A stretch of 64,000 nt of DNA, taken from positions 50,296-114,295 of the forward strand of contig CAYSQO010000002.1 of assembly GCA_964433315.1 (NCBI GenBank), in the 5' to 3' direction. The stretch is from Aquariibacter sp964433315 (GTDB lineage Bacteria; Pseudomonadota; Gammaproteobacteria; Burkholderiales; Burkholderiaceae_C). The notes beneath the pieces were generated by a model that did no database searches, was not told the origin of the DNA, and was given only the letters and a program-made list of their open reading frames with translations. Positions 18,085 to 26,483 of this stretch are shown here, in pieces; positions within the stretch are counted from its first letter, which is position 1; every line of letters starts with the position of its first letter. Both the position numbers and the translations under genes were made by a program.

Positions 18085-19227
18085 ATGGATGCAGACAACT
18101 CTCCCATCCGCCAGTCCGCGCCGGCCCAGGGTGGCACCGTCGAACCCGCCAACCGTGCACCCGTGGCCATCGCAAAGTTCCAGACGCCGGAGCCGGAACC
18201 CGGCGAACGCTACGAGCTGCGAGACCCCTTCGCCGAGGTGACCTACCGCGCGAACACGTTCCCCGAGATGGCCGCCAAGGCAGATCAGCTGGGCAGCACG
18301 CGACTCGTCGCCGTGAGTGAGGACGGCAAGCGCACGCCGATCCAGAAGGTCGACGGCGCGTGGCAACGCGGTGAGCAGCGGCCGGCGCCGCCCGAGCGCC
18401 CGTTGGACCCGGTTCCGGCTCGCGACGAGGTGCCTGAGGCGGCGAGCACCGCCCCAACACCCGGCCCCAGCAAGGCCACAGCGCAGCCGGACCAGGCCGA
18501 TGCCAAGGCCGTGGCGAAGATCGACGCCCAGGCCGAACGCGCTGCGCTCGTCGCGCGCCTCGAAGCGGCGCTGATTGAGCGCTACATCATCAAGCGCGCA
18601 CCGGTGACGATGGGCGACGTGACCATCGGCCGCACCGAGTACCGCTTCCGCGGCGACACCTCACGGGTGGCCTTCACCGAGTCGACCTTCCGCCTCGCCA
18701 CCGATACCAACAGCCCATCCGTCGCCCGGTCGATGGTCGACGTGGCCGAGGCGCGCAACTGGAAGGCGCTGCGCGTCTCGGGCAACGAGGACTTCAAGCG
18801 CATGGTCTGGCTCGAGGCCTCGGTGCGCGGCGTGAAGACCCTGGGCTACGAGCCGAACCCCGGTGACCTGGAAGTGCTCAAGAGCGAGCGCGAGGCGCGC
18901 CAGGTCAATCGCATCGAGCCGGCCCGAGATGCGAGCAGCGGTGCAGCGGCAGCGCCAGCCGAGAAGGCATCCGCCCGCGGCGGCGGCGGCCGCAAGGCCG
19001 TGCTCGCCGCCATCGAGGCGGTGCTCGTCGCAAAGAAGGTGCCCGAGAAGCAGCGCGCCGCCGTGATGGCCGCCGCGACCGAGAAGCTCGCACAGCGCGT
19101 CCGCGACGGCCAGGTGCCCAAGGTCAAGGTCTACGACAAGGCGGCTCCGTCGCAGCGGCCCGTTGTCATGCCGACGCCCGAGATACAGCGCACCCGCGAC
19201 CGCGCCGCGCCGGCACCCGCGCGGTGA
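18085..19227 (+). CDS. LPD7-domain protein, possible relaxase accessory
   Basis: 380 residues. The central part ('VTIGRTEYRFRGDTSRVAF', 'VARSMVDVAEARNWKALRVS', 'DFKRMVWLEASVRGVKTLGY') is a typical LPD7 domain (large polyvalent-protein-associated domain 7), often fused to TraI-type relaxases. The flanks are charged and Ala/Pro-rich, and the C-terminus is basic. The relaxase in this element (33434-34405) is short and lacks such a domain, so this could be its separately encoded partner. That is inference from domain architecture. Confidence 0.7.
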   Translation: MDADNSPIRQSAPAQGGTVEPANRAPVAIAKFQTPEPEPGERYELRDPFAEVTYRANTFPEMAAKADQLGSTRLVAVSEDGKRTPIQKVDGAWQRGEQRPAPPERPLDPVPARDEVPEAASTAPTPGPSKATAQPDQADAKAVAKIDAQAERAALVARLEAALIERYIIKRAPVTMGDVTIGRTEYRFRGDTSRVAFTESTFRLATDTNSPSVARSMVDVAEARNWKALRVSGNEDFKRMVWLEASVRGVKTLGYEPNPGDLEVLKSEREARQVNRIEPARDASSGAAAAPAEKASARGGGGRKAVLAAIEAVLVAKKVPEKQRAAVMAAATEKLAQRVRDGQVPKVKVYDKAAPSQRPVVMPTPEIQRTRDRAAPAPAR

Positions 19228-19237
19228 GACCACGCCC

Positions 19238-20527
19238 GTGGAGACTTCGGCCCAGGGCATCACGGCACCGGCGGCGGTCTACGAGCTCGGCGGCCGGCGC
19301 TTCGAGATCGGGGCGCGAGGGTTCGCAGATGCCGTCGCCGACGCCCATGCCGCCCACCAACGCCCCCGCTGCATGTGCCTGGTCGAAGGCGTTGAGATGT
19401 ACGTGGCGCGCCTCGGCGATGGCTTCATCGTCAAGCGCCTGCCGGACACGGGAAGCCACCACGCGCCCGACTGCCCATCCTACGAACCGCCGGCCGAGTT
19501 CTCCGGCCTGGGCCAGGTGCTGGGCAGCGCGATCACCGAAGACCCGGCCACCGGAGAGACCACGCTGAAGCTGGATTTCCCGCTTGCAAGGATGCCCGGC
19601 CGGTCGATCATGCCGCCGGCCGGTGACGCGAGTGACAGCGTTTCTTCGTCTGGCACCAAGCTCTCTTTGCGAGGCCTGTTGCACTACCTGTGGGACCAGG
19701 CCGAGCTGACGCGCTGGCATCCGGGATTCGCAGGCAAGCGAAGCTGGGCAACCGTGCGCCGGAAGCTTGTGCAAGCGGCCTTGCACAAATCGACCCGTGG
19801 TCACAGCCTCAGCTCTCGCCTCTACCTCCCGGAGCCGTTCTCGGTCGACGAGCGCGACGCCATTAACGCGCGGCGACTGGCGCAGTGGCAGCAGGCCGCG
19901 GCCACTCCAGGGAAGCCGCAAAACCTGATGCTGCTGATGGGCGAGGTCAAGGAGATCATGCCCGCGCGCTACGGCTTCAAGGCGGTGGTCAAGCACATGC
20001 CCGACCAGGCCTTCGCGATCGACGAACAGCTGTACCGGCGCCTCGGGCAGCGCTTCGAGCCCGAGCTGGCGCTCTGGGGCGCCAGCGACGACATCCACAT
20101 GGTGATGATCGCCACCTTCGGCGTGGGCAGTGGCGGCGTTCCTGCAATCCACGAGCTGTGCCTGATGCCAGCGACGCGCCAGTGGCTGCCAGTCGCGGAC
20201 GGATTCGAGAAGCAGCTTCTGGATCGGCTCGTCGGCGAGAACCGTTCCTTTGTGAAGGGACTGCACTACAACCTCGGCCGGGGCGACCGGATCGCGAGCG
20301 CCGTGCTCACCGACTGCGAAGGGTCGCCGCCGATGCTGTTCATCCGGTCTGCTGATGCCGACGAGTCCTCGCCGGGCCCGGAGACTAACGCCGCTGGTGA
20401 CACCCCGGCCTGGACGTGGCGTCGGTCCGGTGAGCCGATGCCTGCTTTCCCGCTCCCGTGCACCCAGTCGCCCCGGACGGCGCCCACTCAGGCAGAGCGA
20501 GCTTCCAGGACAGCGCTCGCAGGATGA
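19238..20527 (+). CDS. DUF1173-type ICE protein
   Basis: 429 residues from GTG 19238; an in-frame extension to ATG 19163 would lie inside the previous gene. Visible landmarks are 'VYELGGRRFEIGARGF', 'RPRCMCLVEGVEMYVARLGD', 'RLPDTGSHHAPDCPSYEPPA' with paired Cys/His residues, and 'LLHYLWDQAELTRWHPGF'. These match my memory of DUF1173, a family found at the end of transfer operons in proteobacterial ICEs. The biochemical function is unknown. It is the last gene of the plus-strand transfer block. Confidence 0.65.
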   Translation: METSAQGITAPAAVYELGGRRFEIGARGFADAVADAHAAHQRPRCMCLVEGVEMYVARLGDGFIVKRLPDTGSHHAPDCPSYEPPAEFSGLGQVLGSAITEDPATGETTLKLDFPLARMPGRSIMPPAGDASDSVSSSGTKLSLRGLLHYLWDQAELTRWHPGFAGKRSWATVRRKLVQAALHKSTRGHSLSSRLYLPEPFSVDERDAINARRLAQWQQAAATPGKPQNLMLLMGEVKEIMPARYGFKAVVKHMPDQAFAIDEQLYRRLGQRFEPELALWGASDDIHMVMIATFGVGSGGVPAIHELCLMPATRQWLPVADGFEKQLLDRLVGENRSFVKGLHYNLGRGDRIASAVLTDCEGSPPMLFIRSADADESSPGPETNAAGDTPAWTWRRSGEPMPAFPLPCTQSPRTAPTQAERASRTALAG

Positions 20528-20535
20528 CCATAGAA

Positions 20536-20561
20536 TGCATTACTTGCACGTAAGTAGTGCA
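20536..20561. promoter_or_regulatory. Operator of the first AbiE system
   Basis: A 26-bp imperfect palindrome with arms TGCATTACTTGC and GTAAGTAGTGCA, lying 18 bp before the abiEi start. TAGAAT (20531-20536) directly before it is a good -10 element, so bound protein would block transcription. AbiEi proteins are known to autoregulate by binding inverted repeats in their promoter. Confidence 0.6.
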
Positions 20562-20579
20562 CTTTGCTACCATGCTGGC

Positions 20580-21188
20580 ATGCCTGCCCGAAGCCATGCC
20601 GCCAAGCTGCTGCGCCTCGCCGCGAAGCAGCCCGCCGTATCGGCGCGCGAGCTGTCCGCGGCGGGCATCCCCGCGCGCACGGTCTCCCGCATGGCGGCGC
20701 GTGGCCAGGTCCGTCGCGTCGGGCGCGGCCTCTATACCGGCGCTGAAGGATCGCCGAGCGCCCACCAGTCGGCAATCGAAGTGACCCGGCTTGCACCCAA
20801 GGCCGTGGTGTGCCTGCTCTCTGCCCTGGAGATCCACGGCATCGGCGTGCAGGCCCCCTTCGAGGTCTGGATCGCGCTGCCGGCCGGCACCCACGCCCCG
20901 AAGACCGCTCAGACCGCCCTGCGCGTCACCCGCCTGTCGGGCGCGGCGTTCACGGAAGGCATCGAGACCGTCGTGCTCGACGGCGCGCCGGTCCGTGTCT
21001 ACAGCCTCGCCAAGACGATCACGGACTGCTTCAAGCTGCGCAGCAAGGTGGGCCTCGACGTGGCACTCGAAGCCCTGCGCGAGGCCTGGCAGCAGCGCAA
21101 GGTGACGATGGATGACCTGTGGCGCTACGCGAAGGTCAACCGCATGACCAACGTGATGCGGCCCTACCTCGAGGCGATGACCGGATGA
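20580..21188 (+). CDS. abiEi: AbiEi-type antitoxin and autoregulator
   Basis: 202 residues from ATG 20580. The N-terminal winged helix is 'LLRLAAKQPAVSARELSAAG' plus 'RTVSRMAARGQVRRVGRGLY', and the C-terminal AbiEi domain includes 'LAPKAVVCLLSALEIHGI' and 'VRVYSLAKTITDCFKLRSKV'. AbiEi is the antitoxin of type IV toxin-antitoxin and phage-abortive-infection pairs. It ends in an ATGA overlap with abiEii, and a palindromic operator precedes it. Confidence 0.85.
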   Translation: MPARSHAAKLLRLAAKQPAVSARELSAAGIPARTVSRMAARGQVRRVGRGLYTGAEGSPSAHQSAIEVTRLAPKAVVCLLSALEIHGIGVQAPFEVWIALPAGTHAPKTAQTALRVTRLSGAAFTEGIETVVLDGAPVRVYSLAKTITDCFKLRSKVGLDVALEALREAWQQRKVTMDDLWRYAKVNRMTNVMRPYLEAMTG

Positions 21189-22108
21189 GCGCGGACTGCT
21201 CGGCGTCAGTGCTCGCGCGCCTGCTGAATCGGTCGCGTAGCACGGGCGAGAACTACAACCTCCTGCTCTCGCGCTTTGCGATCGAGCGGCTGCTGTACCG
21301 GCTGTCGGTATCCCCGCATGCCGGCAGCTTCGTGCTGAAGGGCGCGCTGCTGTTTGCACTCTGGTACGACACGCCGCACCGGCCGACGAAGGACGCCGAC
21401 CTTCTCGGCTTCGGCGCGGATGACGCGGACACGCTGCGCAGCACGTTCACCGCGATCTGCGCAATCGACGCGAACGACGGCGTTCGATACGACACCTCGG
21501 GCATGCGTATCGCGCCGATCCGTGAAGACAACATCTACGGCGGGCTGCGCCTCAACATTCCCGCAGCCATCGGCAGTGCTCGCTTGCCGGTGCAGGTGGA
21601 CATCGGATTCGGCGACGCGATCACGCCCGCGCCAGAGACCGTCACCTACCCCACGCTGCTCGACGATCTGGCGGCCCCTTTTCTGCGCGCATACCCCATC
21701 TACACGGTGATCGCCGAGAAGCTGCACGCGATGGTCGTGCTGGGCATGAACAACAGCCGGATGAAGGACTTTTTCGACCTGGCAGTCATCGCCAGGACTT
21801 CGGAGCTCGACGGCGCTACGCTCGTGTCCGCCATCAGCGCGACGTTTGCACGGCGGAACACACCGCTGCCGACATCCGTTCCCGCTGCACTGACTGCCGA
21901 GTTCTCATCGAACCCGACCAAGGCCCAACAATGGCGGGCCTTCGTGACGAAGGCGGGGCTGAAGTGGATCGACCTCGAAGATGTCGTTGACACACTTTCG
22001 GCGCTGCTGGGACCGGCGCTTGCCGCGTGCAGCCCCAGCCGCGACTTTGAGTCGTCGTGGATCCCTGCCTCACGCGCATGGCGAGGCAATGTGGCCGATC
22101 AGCCATAG
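21185..22108 (+). CDS. abiEii: AbiEii-type nucleotidyltransferase toxin
   Basis: 307 residues. The nucleotidyltransferase core is 'SFVLKGALLFALWYDTPH' followed by 'RPTKDADLLGFG', which carries the D-x-D metal-binding pair; 'AEKLHAMVVLGMNNSRMKD' and 'FFDLAVIAR' are typical of COG2253. AbiEii toxins arrest growth, in known members by NTP transfer to tRNA. The start overlaps the abiEi stop. The gene is convergent with the retron RT gene, 31 bases away. Confidence 0.87.
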   Translation: MSADCSASVLARLLNRSRSTGENYNLLLSRFAIERLLYRLSVSPHAGSFVLKGALLFALWYDTPHRPTKDADLLGFGADDADTLRSTFTAICAIDANDGVRYDTSGMRIAPIREDNIYGGLRLNIPAAIGSARLPVQVDIGFGDAITPAPETVTYPTLLDDLAAPFLRAYPIYTVIAEKLHAMVVLGMNNSRMKDFFDLAVIARTSELDGATLVSAISATFARRNTPLPTSVPAALTAEFSSNPTKAQQWRAFVTKAGLKWIDLEDVVDTLSALLGPALAACSPSRDFESSWIPASRAWRGNVADQP

Positions 22109-22139
22109 GTGGCGACCAGCTGCGCTCAGGCTGCCTGTC

Positions 22140-23888
22140 CTATGGCGTCGAGGGGTGGCGCTTTGCGTAGTCAGCCATAACCGCGACCACGCCGCCCAAG
22201 ATGGCAGAGAAACCGCTGAAGTCTATCGACGCGGCCTTCTTCTCGACGATCTCGCGCGCAAACGCGGCCTTACCGAAGTGCTTCGTATCGTCGATCTTCG
22301 GGGCTCGCGAAAAGGTCTTCGCGCCGAGTTTCTCCGCGAGAGTCTTCGCATCGAAGAAGTCCTCGATCGCTGTCTTGGCGCCACCGGTACCCAAGGGCGT
22401 GGGCACAACGTACATGTTTCCGACGACGTGGATGAACTGCTCGGTACCAGTCGGACGCGGCTTCTTGGTGATACCGGAGATCGCGCCGTAAATGTCCTTC
22501 GAGCCCGCGTCGTTGTCGACAAGAACGATGACGGGGTGCTTCGGAGCCGGCGCCTTGATCTTGTTGATGAAGTCCGCGTGATAGTGCTTCATCAGGTGGC
22601 ACAGCCCACCCACGCCTCCCGTGATCTGCGTGATCTCGCTTGTCCGGCGCTGCCCATACTTGAACAGCCGTACGCTTAGCTTTGGCGGCGTTCCGGTGGC
22701 TAGCATGGGATACGACGGTGCCAGTCGCTTGATCGCATGCCGGAGGTAGATGTTGTCGGTCGGACCTTCACAAACGATGACCGGCGATCCGATCGCGTGG
22801 AACGAGTCGAAGTACAGGAACCGGCGGAACAGTTCGGTTCGCCCCGAAGTGTCGTACGGTTCGAGGCCGTTGTCTTCGCGGAGCTTGCGGTTGAAGAGGT
22901 CGACCTGATCGATGTACGACAACATGCCGATGAGCTGACGGTTCGTCCCGGGCTGCTTGAAAGTCGTCTCGACGCCAGCTGCGTCCACCTTCTTGAAGAT
23001 GCGTTCGAACGCCCCCTTCTTCAGGGCGTGGTCCACCATCGCACGGACGGTGTAGCGATAGGCCGCGGGAACGTTGACCTTCCGGTTCACGACGAGGCCT
23101 GTCACGTCTTGCCGGGAGTCCCGGTATTGCATCCGGGTCTTCTTGTCGTTAAAGCTGAAGCCGGCTTTGGCGACGAGGCGCTTGAGGCCTTGACCTGGTA
23201 GCCATAGGTCCTTGTCGTCTCCGTCCTGCGTCGCAACGCGCGATGAGAATTTGCTCTTGTTCGAGCTGAAAGTCAGGTCGTCTGCGTAGCGCGAATAGCT
23301 GCAGCCTGTTGCCGAGGCCAGTCGGACCAGCATGATGTCCATCACGTGGCCGATCAGGTTCGAGATGACTGGCGAGCACGGGCTGCCCTGCGGCAGCTTG
23401 TTCTCATGGCACGCGATCTGTGCGATCACGGTCGCCACCTTCTCCTGAAGCGCGAAGTTCTTGTCCTTCAGAAAGAAGCCGCGAACCCGGCCGAAGTTGA
23501 TCGTGCCGAAGAAGTCGTGCAAGTCCACGTTGAAGACGTAACGGCGCGTCACGTGCACGCGCGCGTTGGTCATGATCGTGTGCTTGCGCTTGAACCCGTG
23601 CGCGACGCCATGGCGCTTGCCATCCTCGACGTGACCACGCGCGGCATTAATCTCCTCAACGCAGTTTTGCAGCAGGTTCGCGAGGCGATGCTGAACGAGC
23701 TTCAGGTCCTTGTCCGGTGCCCAAATCTCTCTCGTGCCGCCGTGCCGCTTCGGGATGTCGAACTTCGCATACAAGGCGGCCTTCGGCTTCTTGTACAGCA
23801 GGAAAGACAGCATCCCAGGCTTGATCTCAAGGAGCCGAGCTACATCAGAGAGCGTGGTTGCTGCCCTTAGCTGTTTGAGTTGGGACAT
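22140..23888 (-). CDS. Retron reverse transcriptase fused to a C-terminal TOPRIM domain
   Basis: 582 residues. The RT part has 'YVFNVDLHDFFGTI' (catalytic Asp), 'LPQGSPCSPVISNL', 'YSRYADDLTFSS' (catalytic YADD, about residues 199-202) and 'VTGLVVNRK', the VTG motif typical of retron RTs. The C-terminal part has 'VIVCEGPTDNIYLRHAI' (about residue 370) and 'VIVLVDNDAGSKDI' (about residue 453), the Glu and Asp-x-Asp pattern of a TOPRIM nuclease or primase fold. Length and layout agree with my memory of the Ec67 retron RT. A matching ncRNA lies directly upstream at 23912-24049. Retrons are anti-phage systems in which RT, msDNA and an effector (here probably the TOPRIM part) form a toxin-antitoxin unit. 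Confidence 0.88.
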   Translation of the reverse strand: MSQLKQLRAATTLSDVARLLEIKPGMLSFLLYKKPKAALYAKFDIPKRHGGTREIWAPDKDLKLVQHRLANLLQNCVEEINAARGHVEDGKRHGVAHGFKRKHTIMTNARVHVTRRYVFNVDLHDFFGTINFGRVRGFFLKDKNFALQEKVATVIAQIACHENKLPQGSPCSPVISNLIGHVMDIMLVRLASATGCSYSRYADDLTFSSNKSKFSSRVATQDGDDKDLWLPGQGLKRLVAKAGFSFNDKKTRMQYRDSRQDVTGLVVNRKVNVPAAYRYTVRAMVDHALKKGAFERIFKKVDAAGVETTFKQPGTNRQLIGMLSYIDQVDLFNRKLREDNGLEPYDTSGRTELFRRFLYFDSFHAIGSPVIVCEGPTDNIYLRHAIKRLAPSYPMLATGTPPKLSVRLFKYGQRRTSEITQITGGVGGLCHLMKHYHADFINKIKAPAPKHPVIVLVDNDAGSKDIYGAISGITKKPRPTGTEQFIHVVGNMYVVPTPLGTGGAKTAIEDFFDAKTLAEKLGAKTFSRAPKIDDTKHFGKAAFAREIVEKKAASIDFSGFSAILGGVVAVMADYAKRHPSTP

Positions 23889-23911
23889 GCGCGACGGCAG
23901 CGAAAGAAAGC

Positions 23912-24049
23912 GGACCCACGGACACTCTTACGCGATCGCACGGATGCTCAGCGACAACGCAGGGCAACCACGAGGGACGCCGAGGAGCATATCCCCGGAC
24001 ATTGGTTTCACATGCCATGAGGCATGGCAAAAAATCTGTCCGCGAGTCC
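23912..24049 (-). ncRNA. Predicted retron msr-msd RNA
   Basis: The 383-base gap between the SLATT gene and the RT has no good ORF. On the minus strand a1 (24049-24037, GGACTCGCGGACA) pairs over 13 bases with a2 (23924-23912, TGTCCGTGGGTCC): 11 Watson-Crick and 2 G-U pairs. Between them lie a T-rich stretch just after a1, a hairpin with CATGCC/GGCATG arms and loop TCAT (24026-24011), and a longer stem with arms at 23994-23985 and 23949-23942, the expected msd. A G at 24036, directly after a1, is a candidate branch nucleotide. TAGAGT (24061-24056) is a possible -10 that would start the RNA near 24049. Ends are predicted, not proven. Confidence 0.72.
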
Positions 24050-24271
24050 AAGCTCACTCTAGCACGGCCGCGAAGCCGGACGTTGACATACCTTGCTTCG
24101 GCAACGCGGCGGTGGAACCGCTCCTTGGTACGTTCCGTGGCAGCATGGGAGTCGACGCCGACGGCAAGGTCGTCTTCGATTGTGAGGACCCGAGGATCGA
24201 GGTATGCGATGTCATCCAGCTCCTTCGGATCCACTCGCGGTTCAATGTGGGGATCGACTGGTCACAGTCCT

Positions 24272-24850
24272 CTACTTGCTTTTGCTCCTGAGGCGCTGCG
24301 GCAGCATGTGATCCAACTCTGAGTCAGAGAAAAAGAGTTCTTGGTCTGCCTTGAGCGCCTTCTGGGCTGCCTCATACGCCGTGCTGTCGGTGCGAGGAGC
24401 CCCCTTGTAGATCTCCTCTAACAGCTGGTTCAGCCGATCCCGTTCGCTGCGGACTTCCTCGATGGCACGTCCATCGTGCATGTCCACGAGAAGGCTCAGC
24501 AACGCCTCGCGCACACCCCAGAGCTTCGAGCCGACGACCGTGTGCTTCTGCGCCTGTTCGCCAAGCATCGCTTCCCGGAAGTAGAGGGTGAGGCCGAGGA
24601 GGATCGCGGACAGAACCGCGCCCACGATCGTGCCTTCGCGCGAGTCACCGAACACGGCCAGGATCAAGCTGCTCGTAGCAAGCGCAGATAGCCAGATCTC
24701 CACCGACTTGATGCGTCGGTACCTTCGGATGTACCCATCGGCCATCTTCTCGTGGGTCTTGTGCGTGTACGCAGCGCGTCCGTACATCTCGCGCAGTTGA
24801 CCTTCCAGGGAGGTCGTCGCGGCCGCGTTAGCTGGGGAAACTGGTTCCAT
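24272..24850 (-). CDS. SLATT-domain two-helix membrane effector of a CBASS-like pair
   Basis: 192 residues from ATG 24850. The pattern is a basic helix ('MADGYIRRYRRIKSVEIWL'), two membrane segments ('SALATSSLILAVFG' and 'TIVGAVLSAILLGLTLYF'), then a long charged helix ('VDMHDGRAIEEVRSERDRLN'). This is the SLATT architecture, predicted to form pores when a nucleotide signal is sensed. The start lies 23 bases inside the 3' end of the CD-NTase gene, which indicates coupled translation and a shared system. Confidence 0.78.
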   Translation of the reverse strand: MEPVSPANAAATTSLEGQLREMYGRAAYTHKTHEKMADGYIRRYRRIKSVEIWLSALATSSLILAVFGDSREGTIVGAVLSAILLGLTLYFREAMLGEQAQKHTVVGSKLWGVREALLSLLVDMHDGRAIEEVRSERDRLNQLLEEIYKGAPRTDSTAYEAAQKALKADQELFFSDSELDHMLPQRLRSKSK

Positions 24851-25709
24851 AGATCTCCCGGTACTTTTGCTTGGCGGACCAGTCCTGGTTCGCGTTTTGA
24901 TGAGCGATCGCCTCAAGCGCCCTGAGTTCCGCCTGCCTTGCCTTGTACTCGAAGGGCCCTTGGCGATATACATATGAACCGCTGCCCGGCGCCAACCAAT
25001 AGGTCTTCGATGAGTCCTGGCCCGCGAGGTAGTTGAAGAAGTCGCGGGTCATGAAGTCGTAGTACAGGTACGACTTGTCGCGATGGGCCCAGCCCGCGAT
25101 GAACTGGTACGTCAAAGTGTCAATCAGCATTCCGCTCATCGGCACGTTGTTGTAGTCGCGCCATGCTCGGACCATGCGTGCAAGTTCAACCAAGTTGCCG
25201 TTGCAGTCTACGTTGCGGCTCGAGAAGGCCTCCATTTCCTGCTTTGGTTTGCAGGTCCGCCAGGTCCCGCCGCCGTTTGAATCCGCAAACGTGTACCCAC
25301 CTCCTTGATTCAGGAAGGCAGGCAGGACCTCGAACCGGATCCCGTCATTGAAGTTGATGACCACGACCTGACCGTCACCCGCGATCGCCGAGGTCGGGTA
25401 TGTATTTCGGAGCGAGTCACGCACAGCGCTCAGCAGCGCCGATTGGCCATTGCTGGCGTAGGCGTTGTACTTGGCGTAGAGCGCCGCGGGCAGCTCGTAG
25501 AGCAGATCGACGTCACTCACCGATGGGATGGCCGTGCTGCGTCCGTAGGAGCCGACGTAGAAGCGATTCGCCGTCTTCGAGTCGAGACCCCGAAAGTCGT
25601 GGTTCAACTGCCCCGCTATGCGGCCCGTGCGACCTCCAACCGAAGCCCGCTGCTCCTGTCCGATCCTCAAACCCGTACAGAAGCCCGAGAACCACTCTGC
25701 GATACCCAT
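24828..25709 (-). CDS. CD-NTase (SMODS-type cyclic-oligonucleotide synthase), CBASS-like
   Basis: 293 residues. 'FYVGSYGRSTAI' plus 'SVSDVDLLYEL' is the GS...DxD core of the polymerase-beta-like CD-NTase fold, and 'GIRFEVLPAF' provides a likely third acidic residue. 'LARMVRAWRDYNNVPMSG' and 'LIDTLTYQFI' fit the C-terminal helical domain. These enzymes make cyclic di- or trinucleotides upon phage infection. The neighbour is a SLATT membrane protein, giving a two-gene layout like type I CBASS. GGGAG lies 6 nt before ATG 25709, and the gene starts 18 bases after the peptidase stop. The clade and nucleotide product cannot be read from sequence alone. Confidence 0.83.
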   Translation of the reverse strand: MGIAEWFSGFCTGLRIGQEQRASVGGRTGRIAGQLNHDFRGLDSKTANRFYVGSYGRSTAIPSVSDVDLLYELPAALYAKYNAYASNGQSALLSAVRDSLRNTYPTSAIAGDGQVVVINFNDGIRFEVLPAFLNQGGGYTFADSNGGGTWRTCKPKQEMEAFSSRNVDCNGNLVELARMVRAWRDYNNVPMSGMLIDTLTYQFIAGWAHRDKSYLYYDFMTRDFFNYLAGQDSSKTYWLAPGSGSYVYRQGPFEYKARQAELRALEAIAHQNANQDWSAKQKYREIYGTSFPS

Positions 25710-25727
25710 GGAGACTCCCTTCTTTTT

Positions 25728-26483
25728 TCAGGTACGGAACACGTCTTCCGCCATGCCATCCAGCTTCTTCTTCAAGGCTGGCCATGCAGGCATGTGCCGG
25801 TCCAGGGTTCGATAGAACGCCGGACTGTGGTTGTGGTGCAGGAGATGGACGAGCTCGTGCAGCACAACGTAGTCAATGCATTCACGGGGTGCCTTGACCA
25901 GCATCGGATTCAGCGTGATGCGTCCGGCCGGGGAGCAGCTGCCCCACTGCACCGTCATGTTTCGCAGCCGCATCTCAGGCACGCTGCGTACCCATCGCAA
26001 GGTCGCGGCAACGGCCTGGAGGCGTTGCGCAAGAACTTCCCTCGCCCGTTGCCGGTACCAGGCATCCAGGGCATCTCGGATCGGCTCCGGCGCCCGCTGG
26101 GGCGCCGTCACCACAAGGTAAGCGCCGCGGAGCGCTGCATGCACCGGCGCCACTGGTTGCACGGCCACCTTCAGCCGGTAGCGCCGTCCCAGGTACAGCA
26201 GCGACTCGCCGCTGACGTACTCGCGCCCCTGCAGGCCGTCATGCCTTTCACGCGCGGCCTCGACGTGCCGACTGATCCAGAGCGACCGCTTGCGTACAGC
26301 CGCCAGCACGCTCGCGGGCGTGGCGCCGCTGGGTGCGTCCACCAGCACCCTTCCATCCGGCTCCACGTGGATCGCCACACGAGGCAAGCGCCGATCAGGC
26401 TGAACGCGCACGCGGAAGCGGATGATCTCGTCGCCATAGCGAATGCGCTGCTCCCCAGTCAACCCGCGGGCTACCTCCGTCAT
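25728..26483 (-). CDS. YgjP/M48-type zinc metallopeptidase encoded with the restriction genes
   Basis: 251 residues. The C-terminal zinc motif 'VVLHELVHLLHHNHSPAFY' (HExxH with a downstream His) and 'MTVQWGSCSPAGRITLNPML' are hallmarks of the YgjP-like (DUF45) family. Members are often encoded next to type I restriction genes; their role is unknown but may be regulatory proteolysis. The start overlaps the hsdR stop by 4 bases, and the stop is 18 bases before the CD-NTase start. It therefore links the restriction operon to the CBASS-like genes. Confidence 0.82.
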   Translation of the reverse strand: MTEVARGLTGEQRIRYGDEIIRFRVRVQPDRRLPRVAIHVEPDGRVLVDAPSGATPASVLAAVRKRSLWISRHVEAARERHDGLQGREYVSGESLLYLGRRYRLKVAVQPVAPVHAALRGAYLVVTAPQRAPEPIRDALDAWYRQRAREVLAQRLQAVAATLRWVRSVPEMRLRNMTVQWGSCSPAGRITLNPMLVKAPRECIDYVVLHELVHLLHHNHSPAFYRTLDRHMPAWPALKKKLDGMAEDVFRT

